NCBI GenBank assembly: GCA_964036665.1
Contig: OZ038528.1
Location: 25,779,245-25,843,244, forward strand
Source: Gordius sp. MW1
Lineage: Eukaryota; Nematomorpha; Gordioida; Gordea; Gordiidae
DNA: 64,000 bases
Reading direction: 5' to 3'
The notes under the pieces are model-generated. The model was not told where the DNA came from. It was given only the letters and a program-made list of their open reading frames with translations, and made no database searches. The stretch's first letter is position 1, and each line of letters opens with the position of its first letter. A program made the translations under genes and the position numbers. Below are positions 39,939-50,839 of the stretch, one piece after another.

Positions 39939-40692
39939 GTGGATATAAAAACTAAAAAACGCAATCGATTGCGACTAGATTCCTGCATGAGGGTAGCATT
40001 ACAATCAATTGAACCAAGAATTAACAAATTGGCTGAAGATGTTCAGCAGCAGAAATCTCATTAAATATATTTCCGAATGCATATATTTTTTATTTTAAAC
40101 ATTGTTTTTATGTTTAATTATGAAGTTTTTATGTTATTATTATTTAAATAGATAATGAAATAATAAAGTTGTGTTTTATGTTTATTACATAATAAAATGA
40201 AAAAATAATAGAAAATCAATATATTATAGATAATATAACAAATATAAATTATTATAAAAAAAACTCGGGCCTTCGGCCCTCGTGGGAAGGGGGAGAAGGG
40301 AAGGGGAAGAGGGGAAGGGAAGGGGGGACGACTCATCTGTACTTCGTATAAATGTATCATATTTGCTATGCAATTTATGGGCGAGAAAGGTGGGAAGGGG
40401 CGAGAATGCCTATAGGGGGGTATTAAATGCCTAGTGATTAATTAATTATTTATACAAATTTTATATTTATAGGCAAAATTTAACATAGGCAAAATGTAAT
40501 ATAGTCAAGGGTTAGGGTTAGATTTAGTGTTTGCATCTAGTTGCGTATTACATTAGTTTTTATGGCCTTTAGTGATTATGGGTCTAACAAACATTATATT
40601 ATAAAACATCACAATGTTAAGAATTTGCAGAATTGTTGGGAGAAATTTTTTGTTGAATTTGAACAATTTTTAATTAAAAAAATCAAAAATTT

Positions 40693-41460
40693 AGCCAATG
40701 GTCATTTTTTCTCCATTGTCAGTACCAACAGATACTCTATAAGCCAATGATAGCCAAAAAAACGGAAAAAAAATTTTGATGCACATTTTGGTCAATGGTC
40801 ATTTTTTCCCATTGGTCAGCAGCCACGGCAAAAGTGGATATAAATTCATAGTCAAAAAAAAACAAAAAAAAAATTTCGAATCACATTTTGGCCAATGGTC
40901 ATTTTATTCCATTGGTCAGCAGCCAGCGGACGGCCAAAAAGTCATAATAGCAATGGTAGGAACAGGAACAATCATAATAGTCAAAAAAAAATTTCGAATC
41001 ACATTTTGGCCAATGGTGATTTTTTCCATCGGTCAGGAGCCAGCGGACGGCCAAAAATTCTTATTATCAATGATAGTAACAAGAACAATCATAAGAGTCA
41101 AAAAAAACTCCGGGATTCTAACCCAAAAACTAGTTAAATTGCATAGCAATTAAAAGTAAACAACTTTTATTATTTTTATTATATAACATTGGTCAGCAGC
41201 CAGCGGACGGCCAAAAAGTCATAATAGCAATGGTAGGAACAGGAACAATCATAATAGTCAAAAAAAACGAAAAAAAAATTTCGAATCACATTTTGGCCAA
41301 TGGTCATTTTTTCCATCGGTCAGGAGCCAGCGGACGGCCAAAAATTCTTATTATCAATGATAGTAACAAGAACAATCATAAGAGTCAAAAAAACTCCGGG
41401 ATTCTAACTAAAAAACTAGTTAAATTGCATAGCAATTAGTAAACAACTTTTATTTATGTT
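40693..41460. repeat. Tandem array of ~100-118 bp units
   Basis: Units starting at GGCCAATGGTCATTTTTTCC occur near 40693, 40790, 40891, 41009 and 41295, with a partial one near 41186. Each carries CATTGGTCAGCAGCCAGCGG and CGGCCAAAAA. A larger unit of about 285 bp, ending with AAATTGCATAGCAATTA, is itself duplicated. Several ORFs of 69-125 codons across it are repeat artefacts. Confidence 0.8.
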
Positions 41461-42126
41461 TATTATATAATAGATTAACCCAAACCCTTGTAGTGGAGGG
41501 CATAGGGTAATTATAGCAATTAATATCAATGTTACCCAATTCAAAAACGAATGGATATACTTATGCATTAATTTAACATAGCAATTAAAACCCGACCCCG
41601 CCCGAAAGCGAGGGAGATAGAGATGAGGGGTGGGGCACCTCTTTCTCATGCATTAATTTAAAAAATCGATAACCTAATATACCCAATGCAAATAGAGAGG
41701 GAGGGTAGACAACGGACAACCAAAAAACGAGCCCATAAATTGCATAGCAATTAAAAATGGGGGGGGGGGGGGGGGGCGCAAACAAATTATAAAATATTTG
41801 GGGGGCCGCGTGTATAAAAAGGTTAAGAACCACTTAGATGACACTTTATACAGGAATAAATAAATATTTTCAAAAAAAATTGAAAATGCCGTGGCAATAT
41901 AGCCACAAAAAAGGTTAATGGGCATTTTTTTGCACCTTCAACCTCGTTTATCTAAAAAACGGAAAGTTTTGCAAAAAACAATAAAAATAATTGTTGTTCA
42001 GTGCAAAATTCTCTATCTGAATTATATGTCCGATTGCAAGGTGGTTTTTTTTGTAGGCATGTGTTATTTAAAAAGGTTCACCTAGATATTATATTAAATA
42101 TATGAAACGTGTTACATAATTGAAAC

Positions 42127-42939
42127 CAGAGGTCAGAAATGCCCGGCCCGGCCCGCTGCCCGGCCCGCCCGGCCCGGCCCACGGGCCGGGCCGGGCCGGG
42201 CAACTGTCTTAAGTTTTACTTTTCGGACGGGCCCGGGCGGGCACGCTGATAAGATTCGGGCAATTCGGGCATGCCAAAAATTTTATCAAATTGATTTTCC
42301 TCGAAAAAAGAAAAATTCGCTTATAAACAATTTTGGGCCATAATAAATTTGACTAGATTTTTTTCTATCGCTTAAATCCTTATCGTACGTTTATATAATG
42401 TCCTAAATCCTAATTTTAACTTCTTCAGAATTAAATTTTATTTAATTTCGAATAAATTAGTTTAACTGGTTTATCTCAAGATCAAAAATTATTATTTTTC
42501 ATACTATATTATAAAAGATTTGTTCTGATCAATATGTCTTAATTTAATGCTTATTTTGTAATAGTGGTTAAAAGATTTTGGGATTGTAATTTCTAGTCAC
42601 GGGCAAATTTTATTAATAAGGCCGGGCAACTCTACTGGTTTGGGCATGGCTGAGCGGACACTTAGAAGGGTTCAGGCGGGGAATTTAGTTAAAAATTTAG
42701 ACCGGGCCGGGTTTGGGCAGAAAAATTTTAACAAATCCGACCTCTGTTTGCGACCTCACAAATTCGGGACTAACGGGCAAATTTAATATTTCGGGCCGGG
42801 CAATTCGGGCAGCTTTAACGATTCGGGCGGGCCCGGGCGGACACTTAGATGGGTTCGGGCGGGCTCGGGCGGGCAGATTAATTATGAAATCGGGCCGGGC
42901 CGGGTTCGGGCTGAAAAATTCTAACAAATCTGACCTCTG
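42127..42939. mobile_element. hAT element with CCGGCCCG-rich ends
   Basis: The ends are CAGAGGTCAGA and TCTGACCTCTG, with ATTGAAAC duplicated exactly at 42119-42126 and 42940-42947. Subterminal zones are arrays of GGCCCGGCC, CGGGC and GGGCCGGGC. A second copy of the right end (ATCCGACCTCTG) lies inside near 42737-42748. No transposase frame is present. Confidence 0.9.
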
Positions 42940-43265
42940 ATTGAAACTATCATTATAAATTGATCTTCATCAAAAATTAAGCACAAACTTAGTTTTTATT
43001 TTTAAATATCTAACTTCTAATTCACTTTTAATTGTTTAAATTTATGATTTAACGTACCTTTACAATTTTATTTCAATTGAACTCGTATCAGTTTAGATGT
43101 ATTTATCCAATAAAAATTATACCCCGAATGACAATTGCGTTACTATATGGTTAATTATACTGTTTGATATCGATATATGAAGCTTTTTTCTTACAACATT
43201 TCTTTTTAATCCAATCTGTATATGGATAAACCCCATAACAAAGTTCTTAATAAATTGTTGGCTCC

Positions 43266-43544
43266 CAGGCGCGTAGGCTGGATTTTCTCAAGGGGGAAGA
43301 AAAATTCAAAAAAATTTTTGAAACTTTTATTTATAATGTAACATACGTAAACTTCGCGGACAATATATGCGAAACTTCAAGGCGCTATATAACCAGCTTT
43401 GGAAAAATCTCTTCTATTCATTAATCAGAGCATTTACTATCAATTTTATACCTTAAAAAAGGACATGGACCTTCAAAAAAAATTTCAAATTTTGGTCAAG
43501 GGGGTAAAAAATTTCCGCTTTCTGCCCCCTTGGCTACGCGCTTG
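43266..43544. mobile_element. Family B MITE with exact 8-bp duplication
   Basis: The ends are CAGGCGCGTAGGCTGG and GGCTACGCGCTTG. TTGGCTCC flanks both sides exactly (43258-43265 and 43545-43552). The interior (CTCAAGGGGG, ACAATATATGCGAAACTTC, GGACATGGACCTTC, GGTCAAGGGGG) matches the truncated copy at 52852. Confidence 0.9.
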
Positions 43545-43654
43545 TTGGCTCCCCATAATTTGATGAAAGGTTATTTTATTTATAAATCAAATTTAATAAA
43601 CTAAAATCATACCGATTAATTTGAAAGTTATGGACGTTTGAAAAAGGCCAAAAT

Positions 43655-43795
43655 TTCCGTTTTTCGCAACTTTGACAGCAAATATTTCAAAAACTTGACG
43701 CATAGGGAAAAAACTAAAAATATTATATTTGTATTCACCGTAAAAAACTCTACAAGAATCTCCAAACAGTTTGCCGGTTGATTTTAAAATTCCAT
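43655..43795. repeat. Dispersed repeat, inverse of 23105-23245
   Basis: CAACTTTGACAGCAAATATT and TTGACG-CATAGGGAAAAA words here are reverse complements of segments near 23105-23245, in the same collinear order. No coding content or terminal structure is visible. Confidence 0.6.
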
Positions 43796-43923
43796 TATTT
43801 GTTGATCAATATTATTGAAACTTTGAACAACCAATAATTGGATATTTTACTATGTTAATGAAGCCGATCACTTGTTAGGCTGTATGTATTTCTAAATCAG
43901 CCTAAAATACTAAAAGTACAGCC

Positions 43924-46900
43924 ATTGGCGTATACAAGGGTATGATTTAAGGTTGTAACACTACCCATGAGTTTCAAATAATAAAATTTTTATATTGTAT
44001 TTGCACACAAATATTACTGATAATTATAATTATAAATTATTTTGGAAGTGTTATTAAGGTTTTCGTTGCTTTTTCTATTTTTATATGTTCAAAATTTATA
44101 AATTTTATTCGAAATTTAAATTTTAGATAAATAGCTCCCATCTCATCCAATTTCCGAAATTTTAATATGAAACGCCAACAATATCCTTCCATTTATAACT
44201 ACTTCCCTAAAAAAATTAATTTTTCCAACGAGAAAAGTAGCAGCCAGGGTAATTTACAAATTATTATAATTCACTCTAGATTCTAGAATTTAATTTAGAA
44301 AATGTTAGTACTAGTACTAATTCAGTAGGAGAAGAAGAGGAACATAGAGATCAGGATCAGGGTGGTAAATAAATTATATAATAAGCTAAATATAGATTCT
44401 AGAATCTATTTCCATAGAAAAAGGTATTAATGCTGTAAGACTAAGAATACAAGAAAAAGATCAAGGTAATTTACTCTTTCTTCAAACTCACCTCACTCTC
44501 TAGAATCTTTTTTAGAAAATAATCAAACACTAGTAGATACAGCCAGTGTGAAGTCTAAAATAGATATTAGTGAGGATAACATTCAAAATATATTAAATCT
44601 ATACTTTTAGTTTTAGATGACCATGACATAGGCAATTATATTTACTCAAATTTGATTGGGATGGAGAAATTTAGAGTTTTTAAATTAATCTGGCAACCTG
44701 GGGAAAGCTTTGAGTTCCCCAAATGTGGAACTCGTAATTTAAAATTTCAATATCAGTGGTTTAAACAATGGCCATGGTTATGTTACTCCAAAAAGCTTGG
44801 AGGAGCTTTTTGTAAGTATTGTGTACTTGCAGGGAAGGTTACGGGTGGAAAAGGCTCTCAAAATTTAAATAGTTTAACTGTAAATGCTTATACCAGGTTA
44901 GATAAATTGCTAGTTTTTAAATCACAGTTTGTGCTTTCCAAAATGCAAAACAAACATTCAACATACATTCACAAAATAATTATCATTTGCATGCAGTTGA
45001 CATTATCAACTCGCTTGAAGATATTTATATTAACAAAAAACAGGCAATTGACCTTGTTATTTTAAATGAAAAAAAATTCTAATACGAAAAAACAAGGGAA
45101 GTATTATATACTATAACGGATGCTTTAGTGTTCTGTGGCAGGCAAGGAATTGCTTTGAGAGGTATTTTAATCTAAATGTTTAGTATAGGCTCTTTTTAAT
45201 AGGTCACCGTGATTATGGCCTGTTACCAGTTGAAAATCCCAGGATAAATGATAGCAATGAAGGGAATTTCAAGGAGATCTTGATTTTACTTTCAAAGTTC
45301 AGCGAGAAAGTGAAAACTGATTTAAAAGAATGTCCTAAAAATGCTAATTACCTCTCACCTGGTATACAAAATGAATTAATTTGTATTATCAAACAACATA
45401 TTCAAACAAGAATAGTTGCAGAAATTAATAAGTCACCCTTTTTTTCACTTCTCTTGGATGAGACAACGGATATCTCAACACAAGAACAAATGGCCGTTGT
45501 TATCCGTTATGTTGATTTGAATACACAACCAACAGTGGTCAGAGAGGTCTTTTTAGAATATATCAAGATCAAGGATATGTCAGCAAAGGGGATGTTTGAA
45601 GTTGTGATGCAGACTCTTAAAGGTCTAAAAATTGACAATACAAAACTTAGAGGGCAGGGTTATGATGGAGCCCCAGTGATGAGTGGCTCTAAAAACGGGT
45701 TGCAGACTTTGTTTAAGAATGTGTGCCCTAAGGCTATATATATTCATTGTGCATCGCACAATCTAAATTTGGCAATTAAAGATCCTTGCAAGATTTCCAA
45801 TATTAGGAATTGTATGGGTAAGATTATGATTGTTTTTATATTTAATTTGTTTTTTATAAAAGGTGTTATTAAAAAGATTACGGATTTTATAACTTCGCCA
45901 AAAAAATTGAATCTCTTAAACTCTGTATTGCTATCTTTGTCAACCAATCCAAAATCCTTTAAATTAACGACACTTTGTGAAACAAGGTGGACCCAAAAGC
46001 ATAATGCTGTCAAGAGATTTTATGAATTTAAAGAAGCCATTTTTACTACACTTAAAAAGATTTGTGAATGGGATGATGTAGAATCATCATCGAGTGCAAC
46101 GATTCTACTTTCATCATTGAAACAAGGCCAATTTTGGTTGTCTCTTTATATGTTGCACCAAGTATTTTCTTATACAATACATCTAAGCAACTATTTGCAA
46201 ACGATCAACATTGATCTATCACAGGCAATGTATGCCGCCCAAAATGCTCTTTGCCAAATTAAAGAATTGCGTAAAAATTCAGAAGAGGGGTTTCAAACTA
46301 TTTTTACCAATGTTTCAACATTTGGAAAGGGTCTTGATTTTTTCATCAATATCCCTAGAAGGACGTCCCTTCAAACATTAAGGTCCAATATAGAGACAAC
46401 ATGCCCCGAAGTCTATTACAGGATCTCATTGTACAATCCCTTTTTGGATTCTGTTTTAGCTGAATTAGATGAACGATTCATTAAAAACCAACAAATACTT
46501 ATGGGATTTGATACCCTCTTTATTAAAGACCCCGTTCAGCTCACCCCTCAAATATTAAATAATTTTTTAATATTAGCTAAATTTTATGAAGATTATCTTG
46601 AAGGATCAGAAGAGCAGTTTAAATCCGATATTAAATCGTGGTATTCATCTTTTAAAAACTCCAATTCAGATACATTACCTAGGAATGCATTGGATACCTT
46701 ATCCAATCATGCCTCCAAACTAGATCTTTATCCTAATATTAAAATTCTTTACCATATATTAGCAACTTTACCTGTGGCAACGTGCTCTAATGAGCGGTGT
46801 TTTACAGTGCTAAAAAGACTTAAAACATATCTTAGAAGCACAATTGGACAAGAAAGGTAAACTAAATGGTTTTATTATTAATTTTTAATTTCAGGCTTAC

Positions 46901-47194
46901 GGATTAACGTTGCTCTATGTACACAGGCAATATACTCCTGAAACTAAAGATGTTGTAAATGCGTTTCTATCTAATAATCGTCGATATTGATATTCAATTT
47001 ATATCATTTTTATATTGTTATTGAATATTAATAAATATTTGTCTGAATTTTACTTTTAGTATTTTATTATTTTTACGCTATAGTCACTTTAAACTTTTAG
47101 AAAAAAATCATTTTTAAAAAAAAATATTTACAAAAAATTTTGCCTTAAAAATTTTCTAACACTACCCATGAGTAAATCCTAGATACGCCTATGA
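43924..47194 (+). mobile_element. hAT element (ZMYM1-like), near full length
   Basis: GTACAGCC is duplicated exactly at 43916-43923 and 47195-47202. The ends are related inverted repeats: ATTGGCGTATACAAGG on the left and, reverse complemented, TCATAGGCGTATCTAGG on the right. A second inverted block includes ACACTACCCATGAG. The 3.27-kb element holds a spliced transposase gene on the + strand. Confidence 0.88.
44167..46979 (+). pseudogene. ZMYM1/ZNF862-like hAT transposase, lightly broken
   Basis: An ATG at 44167 opens MKRQQYPSIYNYFPKK; small introns follow. From about 44610 the frame has a TTF-type finger (WPWLCYSKKLGGAFCKYCVL). A DUF4371-type RNase H core follows from 45280, with LLLDETTDIS and GYDGAPVMSG carrying catalytic Asp candidates and HCASHNLNLAIKD after them. 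Near 46760 lies the dimerisation block ATLPVATCSNERCFTVLKRL. A last exon after 46897 adds about 30 residues. Breaks I can see: a frameshift near 44960, a stop near 45075 and a one-base loss near 46905. An intron at about 45817-45861 stays open when unspliced. It would cut and join the element's ends; these few lesions suggest recent death. Confidence 0.85.
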
Positions 47195-47202
47195 GTACAG
47201 CC

Positions 47203-47589
47203 CTGTACATACGTAGCACAATGATCATTGGCTCTTGCTACATTTGTCATTTCAAATTCCCTTTAGATAACATCTCTTTTGTTTGACAAACTTTTTTTCA
47301 AAATGAAACAAGAATTTTTGTAACGAACTTACATGTTTATTAAATGTAAGCTCACCCAAAGGTAGAGATCTACACGCGCGAGAAAAAAAATCAATAAAAT
47401 ATATAGTTGTTTTTTTGGTTTTACACATCTGGAAAAAATATATCATTATACTAAAATCATTTTGTGTTCCCTTTTATTTAAATCTGATCGTTTTAACATA
47501 ATGTCGAATTCAAATCGATCGTTTCTGTCAGTAGCGTTGAGTATTAATGGTTGCGCCAGGTTTTAGAAGCTCATAATGATGATTCCGAG
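47203..47589. other. Non-coding stretch
   Basis: I see no gene or element ends. It lies between the ZMYM1-like hAT and the next MITE. Confidence 0.4.
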
Positions 47590-47788
47590 CATGGGCGTAG
47601 CCAGGGGGGGGGGGCAGGGGGGAAGCGGCCGCCTCCGCCCCCCCCCCCTCCTAAATGGCAAAAAAAAATTCCAGTGCAAAAAGGCTTTAAACATAAAACA
47701 ATTTATGTTTGGTCCCCCCCCCTAATTGAACTTTTGAACGTTTCGCCCCCCCCCCCCGCCCCCTAATCCAAACCTGGCTACGCCCATG
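47590..47788. mobile_element. Family A MITE, long-insert variant
   Basis: It starts CATGGGCGTAGCCAGGGGGG and ends TGGCTACGCCCATG. ATTCCGAG precedes it and ATACCGAG follows it (7/8). It has long C-runs on both inner flanks. Same interior variant as 29813 and 58753. Confidence 0.9.
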
Positions 47789-47799
47789 ATACCGAGCAT

Positions 47800-48274
47800 T
47801 GTAGACTGGTCATACCGTTAGCGATATGTTGCTGTCACTGTTGTATCTGGAGTTACTCTTTTAATTTAGGATTTTTCAAATAGTCACAGTTTGATAGAGA
47901 AATAGAATCCAGTGGAACGGTTCGAATCTCTATCCGTTCGAATGGTTTAACAAAGTAGACAATAAATCTAAAGCGTCAATTAATATTAAAAATTAAATGT
48001 ATGTAAAAATTTAGTTTATATTAAATAACTATATAAAGGTTTTATAATAACAATGTGATATTAAAGAGTTGCCTGTCAAGACTATAGATATGAGCAGTTT
48101 ATTATAAATAAAAAAAAATATATTAGTTTGTTATATATAAATATATGATTTTAGTTTTTAAAATATACGATCATGTATAAAGTTTATATCAAAAAAACTG
48201 ATATTTATGCGATTGTATTGTATATAATGTATTACCTTGTTTTGACACTTTTTTATTTGACAGTGTAAATTAAA
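47800..48274. other. AT-rich stretch outside the foldback arm
   Basis: No gene is seen. GTTCGAATCTCTATC near 47919 is matched in inverted orientation near 51089, so the repeat unit may extend beyond the arms annotated next. Confidence 0.4.
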
Positions 48275-50295
48275 TTTTACTTAAATTTTATAAATAATTA
48301 TGTAGTAGTTTTTTTAAGGATAAAATATTGTAAATCAAATAATATATAGTTTTATATCAATTAATTAAAATGATTGCGTAGACAATTTTACTATCAACTT
48401 AATTTTTGAAATTATTGCTAATCAACACAATTTGATGATTATTTTAATTAATATAATTTTGCCTATTACATGTGAACAAAATGCTTAATATTGTGGATAA
48501 TCTTATATTATTTGTATAAGTATAGCAATGGCTTATCTAAATTCGCACAAACCTATTACTATCTTAATCTTATATATTTTTGTAATTATATGTGTAGTTT
48601 TTATATAATATTTTATAATGTTCTATATTAGCACAAGATCTGGAGAAGGAAAAAAATGGCAGTTTATAATAATATATTCTTTATGAAAAGGGTTTGTAAG
48701 GAAACACCCATTATAAGATATAGAGGATTCATAGATATTGAGAAATGTAAGTGCTTAAACAAGGAGGAACGTGACATGTTGTCTTTGAAAACTCTTTTGT
48801 CAGATACCCAATACTTTTAAATAATGGAAAGGTACAAATTTAAAGAGTGTATTATAAAAATTGTTTTGTTAAGAAATAATGTTACTTTAACATTGTAAAT
48901 AAACTATTTACTTGCATTCTATATGTATATAGCATACATTTGTTCTCAAAGTTTTTAGTAATTACGACTTTTTGACTCTTATATTTATATGTTGCATGAA
49001 ATTTGAAATACATGATATTCATATATAACAATCATATGTATGTCAAAACATCCAAATTCAATTTCTTCTAACTCTAAAAATTTATTCATGTGTCAATTTT
49101 ATTCTTAGAGGATATACCCAAAAATTATCAAATAATTTAGATGATATAAGACAAATAGTATAAGTTATGGTATAAAATACAATTATCATATACTTTAAAT
49201 TAATGAAGAGTTAATTAATAATTATAATTGTAAAACAACTCAATTTAATTTCTTTTTCACTCACTCTTAAAATTTCCCATCTTTCATTCATGAAGTAATC
49301 TTACTTAATAATTCTCTGTTTTTGTTTATATTTAGTTTGTTTATTTACTTAATAAAATTAATTTAGACTATATAGTTACATTATAAATCTTTGTTTTACC
49401 TTTAAATTTGTATGTTTTCTGTTCCAATTCACTTAAAAAATCTCTGTTTTACCTTTATTTTTTTATGTTTTGTCTTTAGATATTCTTAATATATATCTGT
49501 TTTATGTTTAATTTTATAGATCATATAATTTGGTGGAACTAAATTTATCATTTCCCATCATATAAGTTTATTATATGAAATAAATTTTTTATTTTTTAAT
49601 ATGAAAAAGACAGATTTTCTTTTTAAGTAGGCTCTTTGATTTATGTCAAATCCAGGCTTCTCATATTCCTCTATGTATTTAATAATATATAAGCATCAGC
49701 ATCATATTCTCCGAGCTTGTAGACCTAAAAAGCATATAAATATAAAAGGGTTATATACTTGGACAAGCAAATTGTTGGGCTTGAATTAGCAAATTAGTTT
49801 GAGGAGGAGCTATTGCATGTATTCTCCCAGCTTGTGGACCTAAAAAGTACAAAAAAATGCAAGGGTTATATACTTGGAGAAGCAAATTGTTGGGCTTGAT
49901 TAGCCCAGGCAAAGTTATTCGAGGAGGTGTTGTAATGAGACACATTCTCACAACATTTAGAGAAACCCTTTTATAAAGATTATACTATTATAAAACTGCC
50001 ATTTTTTTCTTCTCCAGATCTTGTGCTAATATAGAACATTATAAAATATTATATAAAAAACTACACATATAAATAAATATATAAGGATAAGATAGTAATA
50101 GGTTTGTGCAAATTTAGATAAGTCATTGCTATACACATATACAAATCATATAAAGTTAAGCACGATATTAAGCATTTTGTTCACATGTTATAGTTAAAAT
50201 TACATTAGTTAAAATGATCATTTCAATTTGTTGATATAAAACTATATATTATTTAATTTACAATATAAATTTAAGTACAACTAAATTTATAATGA
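48275..50295. mobile_element. Foldback with ~300-400 bp inverted arms
   Basis: Arms at about 48275-48675 and 49985-50295 are reverse complements with moderate divergence. Shared words include AGCACAAGATCTGGAGAAG, CATGTGAACAAAATGCTTAA and AATATATAGTTTTATATCAA. The 1.3-kb interior is AT-rich and has no transposase. Class is undetermined. Confidence 0.75.
49705..49933. repeat. Tandem duplication of ~115 bp
   Basis: Two adjacent copies share TTCTCC-AGCTTGTGGACCTA, GGGTTATATACTTGG and AGCAAATTGTTGGGCTTGA in the same order. They diverge by several substitutions and a short indel. They lie just inside the right arm of the foldback. Confidence 0.75.
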
Positions 50296-50310
50296 CTCTT
50301 AATATGTTAG

Positions 50311-50836
50311 CATATGAGGCATTATTGCACAAGATCTCACAGAATAAATTTGACCTAAAATGTATAATAAATTCAATGCTAATATACTTGTGGGAGCAAA
50401 TGTTTGAACTGGAACTCGTATGGGCATATGAGGCATTATTGCACAAGATCTCACAGAATAAATTTGATCTAAAATGTATGAATTCAATGCTAATATACTT
50501 GTGGGAGCAAATGTTTGGACTGGGGCTTGTATAGGCATATGAGGCATTATTGTAGAAGATCTCACAGAATAAATTTGACCTAAAATGTATAAATAAATTC
50601 AATGCTAATATACTTGTGGGAGCAAATGTTTGGACTGGGGCTCGTATAGGCATATGAGGCATTATTGCAGAAGATCTCACAGAATAAATTTGACCTAAAA
50701 TGTATAAATAAATTCAATGCTAATATACTTGTGGGAGCAAATGTTTGGACTGGGGCTCGTATAGGCATATGAGGCATTATTGCAGAAGATCTCACAGAAT
50801 AAATTTGACCTAAAATGTATAAATAAATTCAATGCT
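50311..50836. repeat. Five-copy tandem array, 111-115 bp period
   Basis: CATATGAGGCATTATTG recurs at 50311, 50425, 50536, 50651 and 50766. Each is followed by AGATCTCACAGAATAAATTT, AATTCAATGCTAATATACTT and GTGGGAGCAAATGTTTG. The last three copies are nearly identical and the first two more divergent. Open frames through the array in both directions are repeat artefacts. It abuts the right foldback arm. Confidence 0.9.
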
Positions 50837-50839
50837 ATA

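Larger units (their letters stand above)
37854..40066 (+). pseudogene. ZBED5-like transposase C-terminus, split by insertion
   Basis: Before the insertion the + strand encodes LPQFWIQIRAEYPPLFSQF and, in the next frame, LPFASTYLCEKGFSTMVDI. After it, from 39939, it encodes KTKKRNRLRLDSCMRVALQS then IEPRINKLAEDV and a stop. Read across the gap this is the C-terminal dimerisation region of ZBED5/SCAND3-like hAT proteins, as found in animal genomes. Only this C-terminal piece remains, and it has one frameshift. Confidence 0.8.
37667..41834 (+). mobile_element. hAT-Charlie/ZBED5-type element, disrupted
   Basis: The left end CAGTTCTTAACCTGGGGGTC and right end GGTTAAGAACCACT form imperfect inverted repeats of the hAT-Charlie kind. 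The GGGGGTCGCGAACCCC block near the left end is typical of ZBED5-like elements. It carries the C-terminus of the transposase, is split by a nested hAT (37993-39938), and has gained a tandem array (40693-41460). A clear 8-bp flank was not found. Confidence 0.7.

Noticed and set aside
40503-40525. AGGGTTAGGGTTAG resembling telomere repeat
   Set aside because: Only about two units, inside a transposon, with no array. Not evidence of a telomere.
40776-41439. ORFs with repeated peptides
   Set aside because: They derive from the tandem array inside the hAT-Charlie element. Several frames are open for the same reason.
50258-50795. ORFs of 71-140 codons on both strands
   Set aside because: They are open frames through the 111-115 bp tandem array and repeat the same peptide. 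Not a protein gene.
50311-50836. Direct repeats considered as a CRISPR array
   Set aside because: The units are contiguous with no variable spacers, and the genome is eukaryotic with spliced genes.
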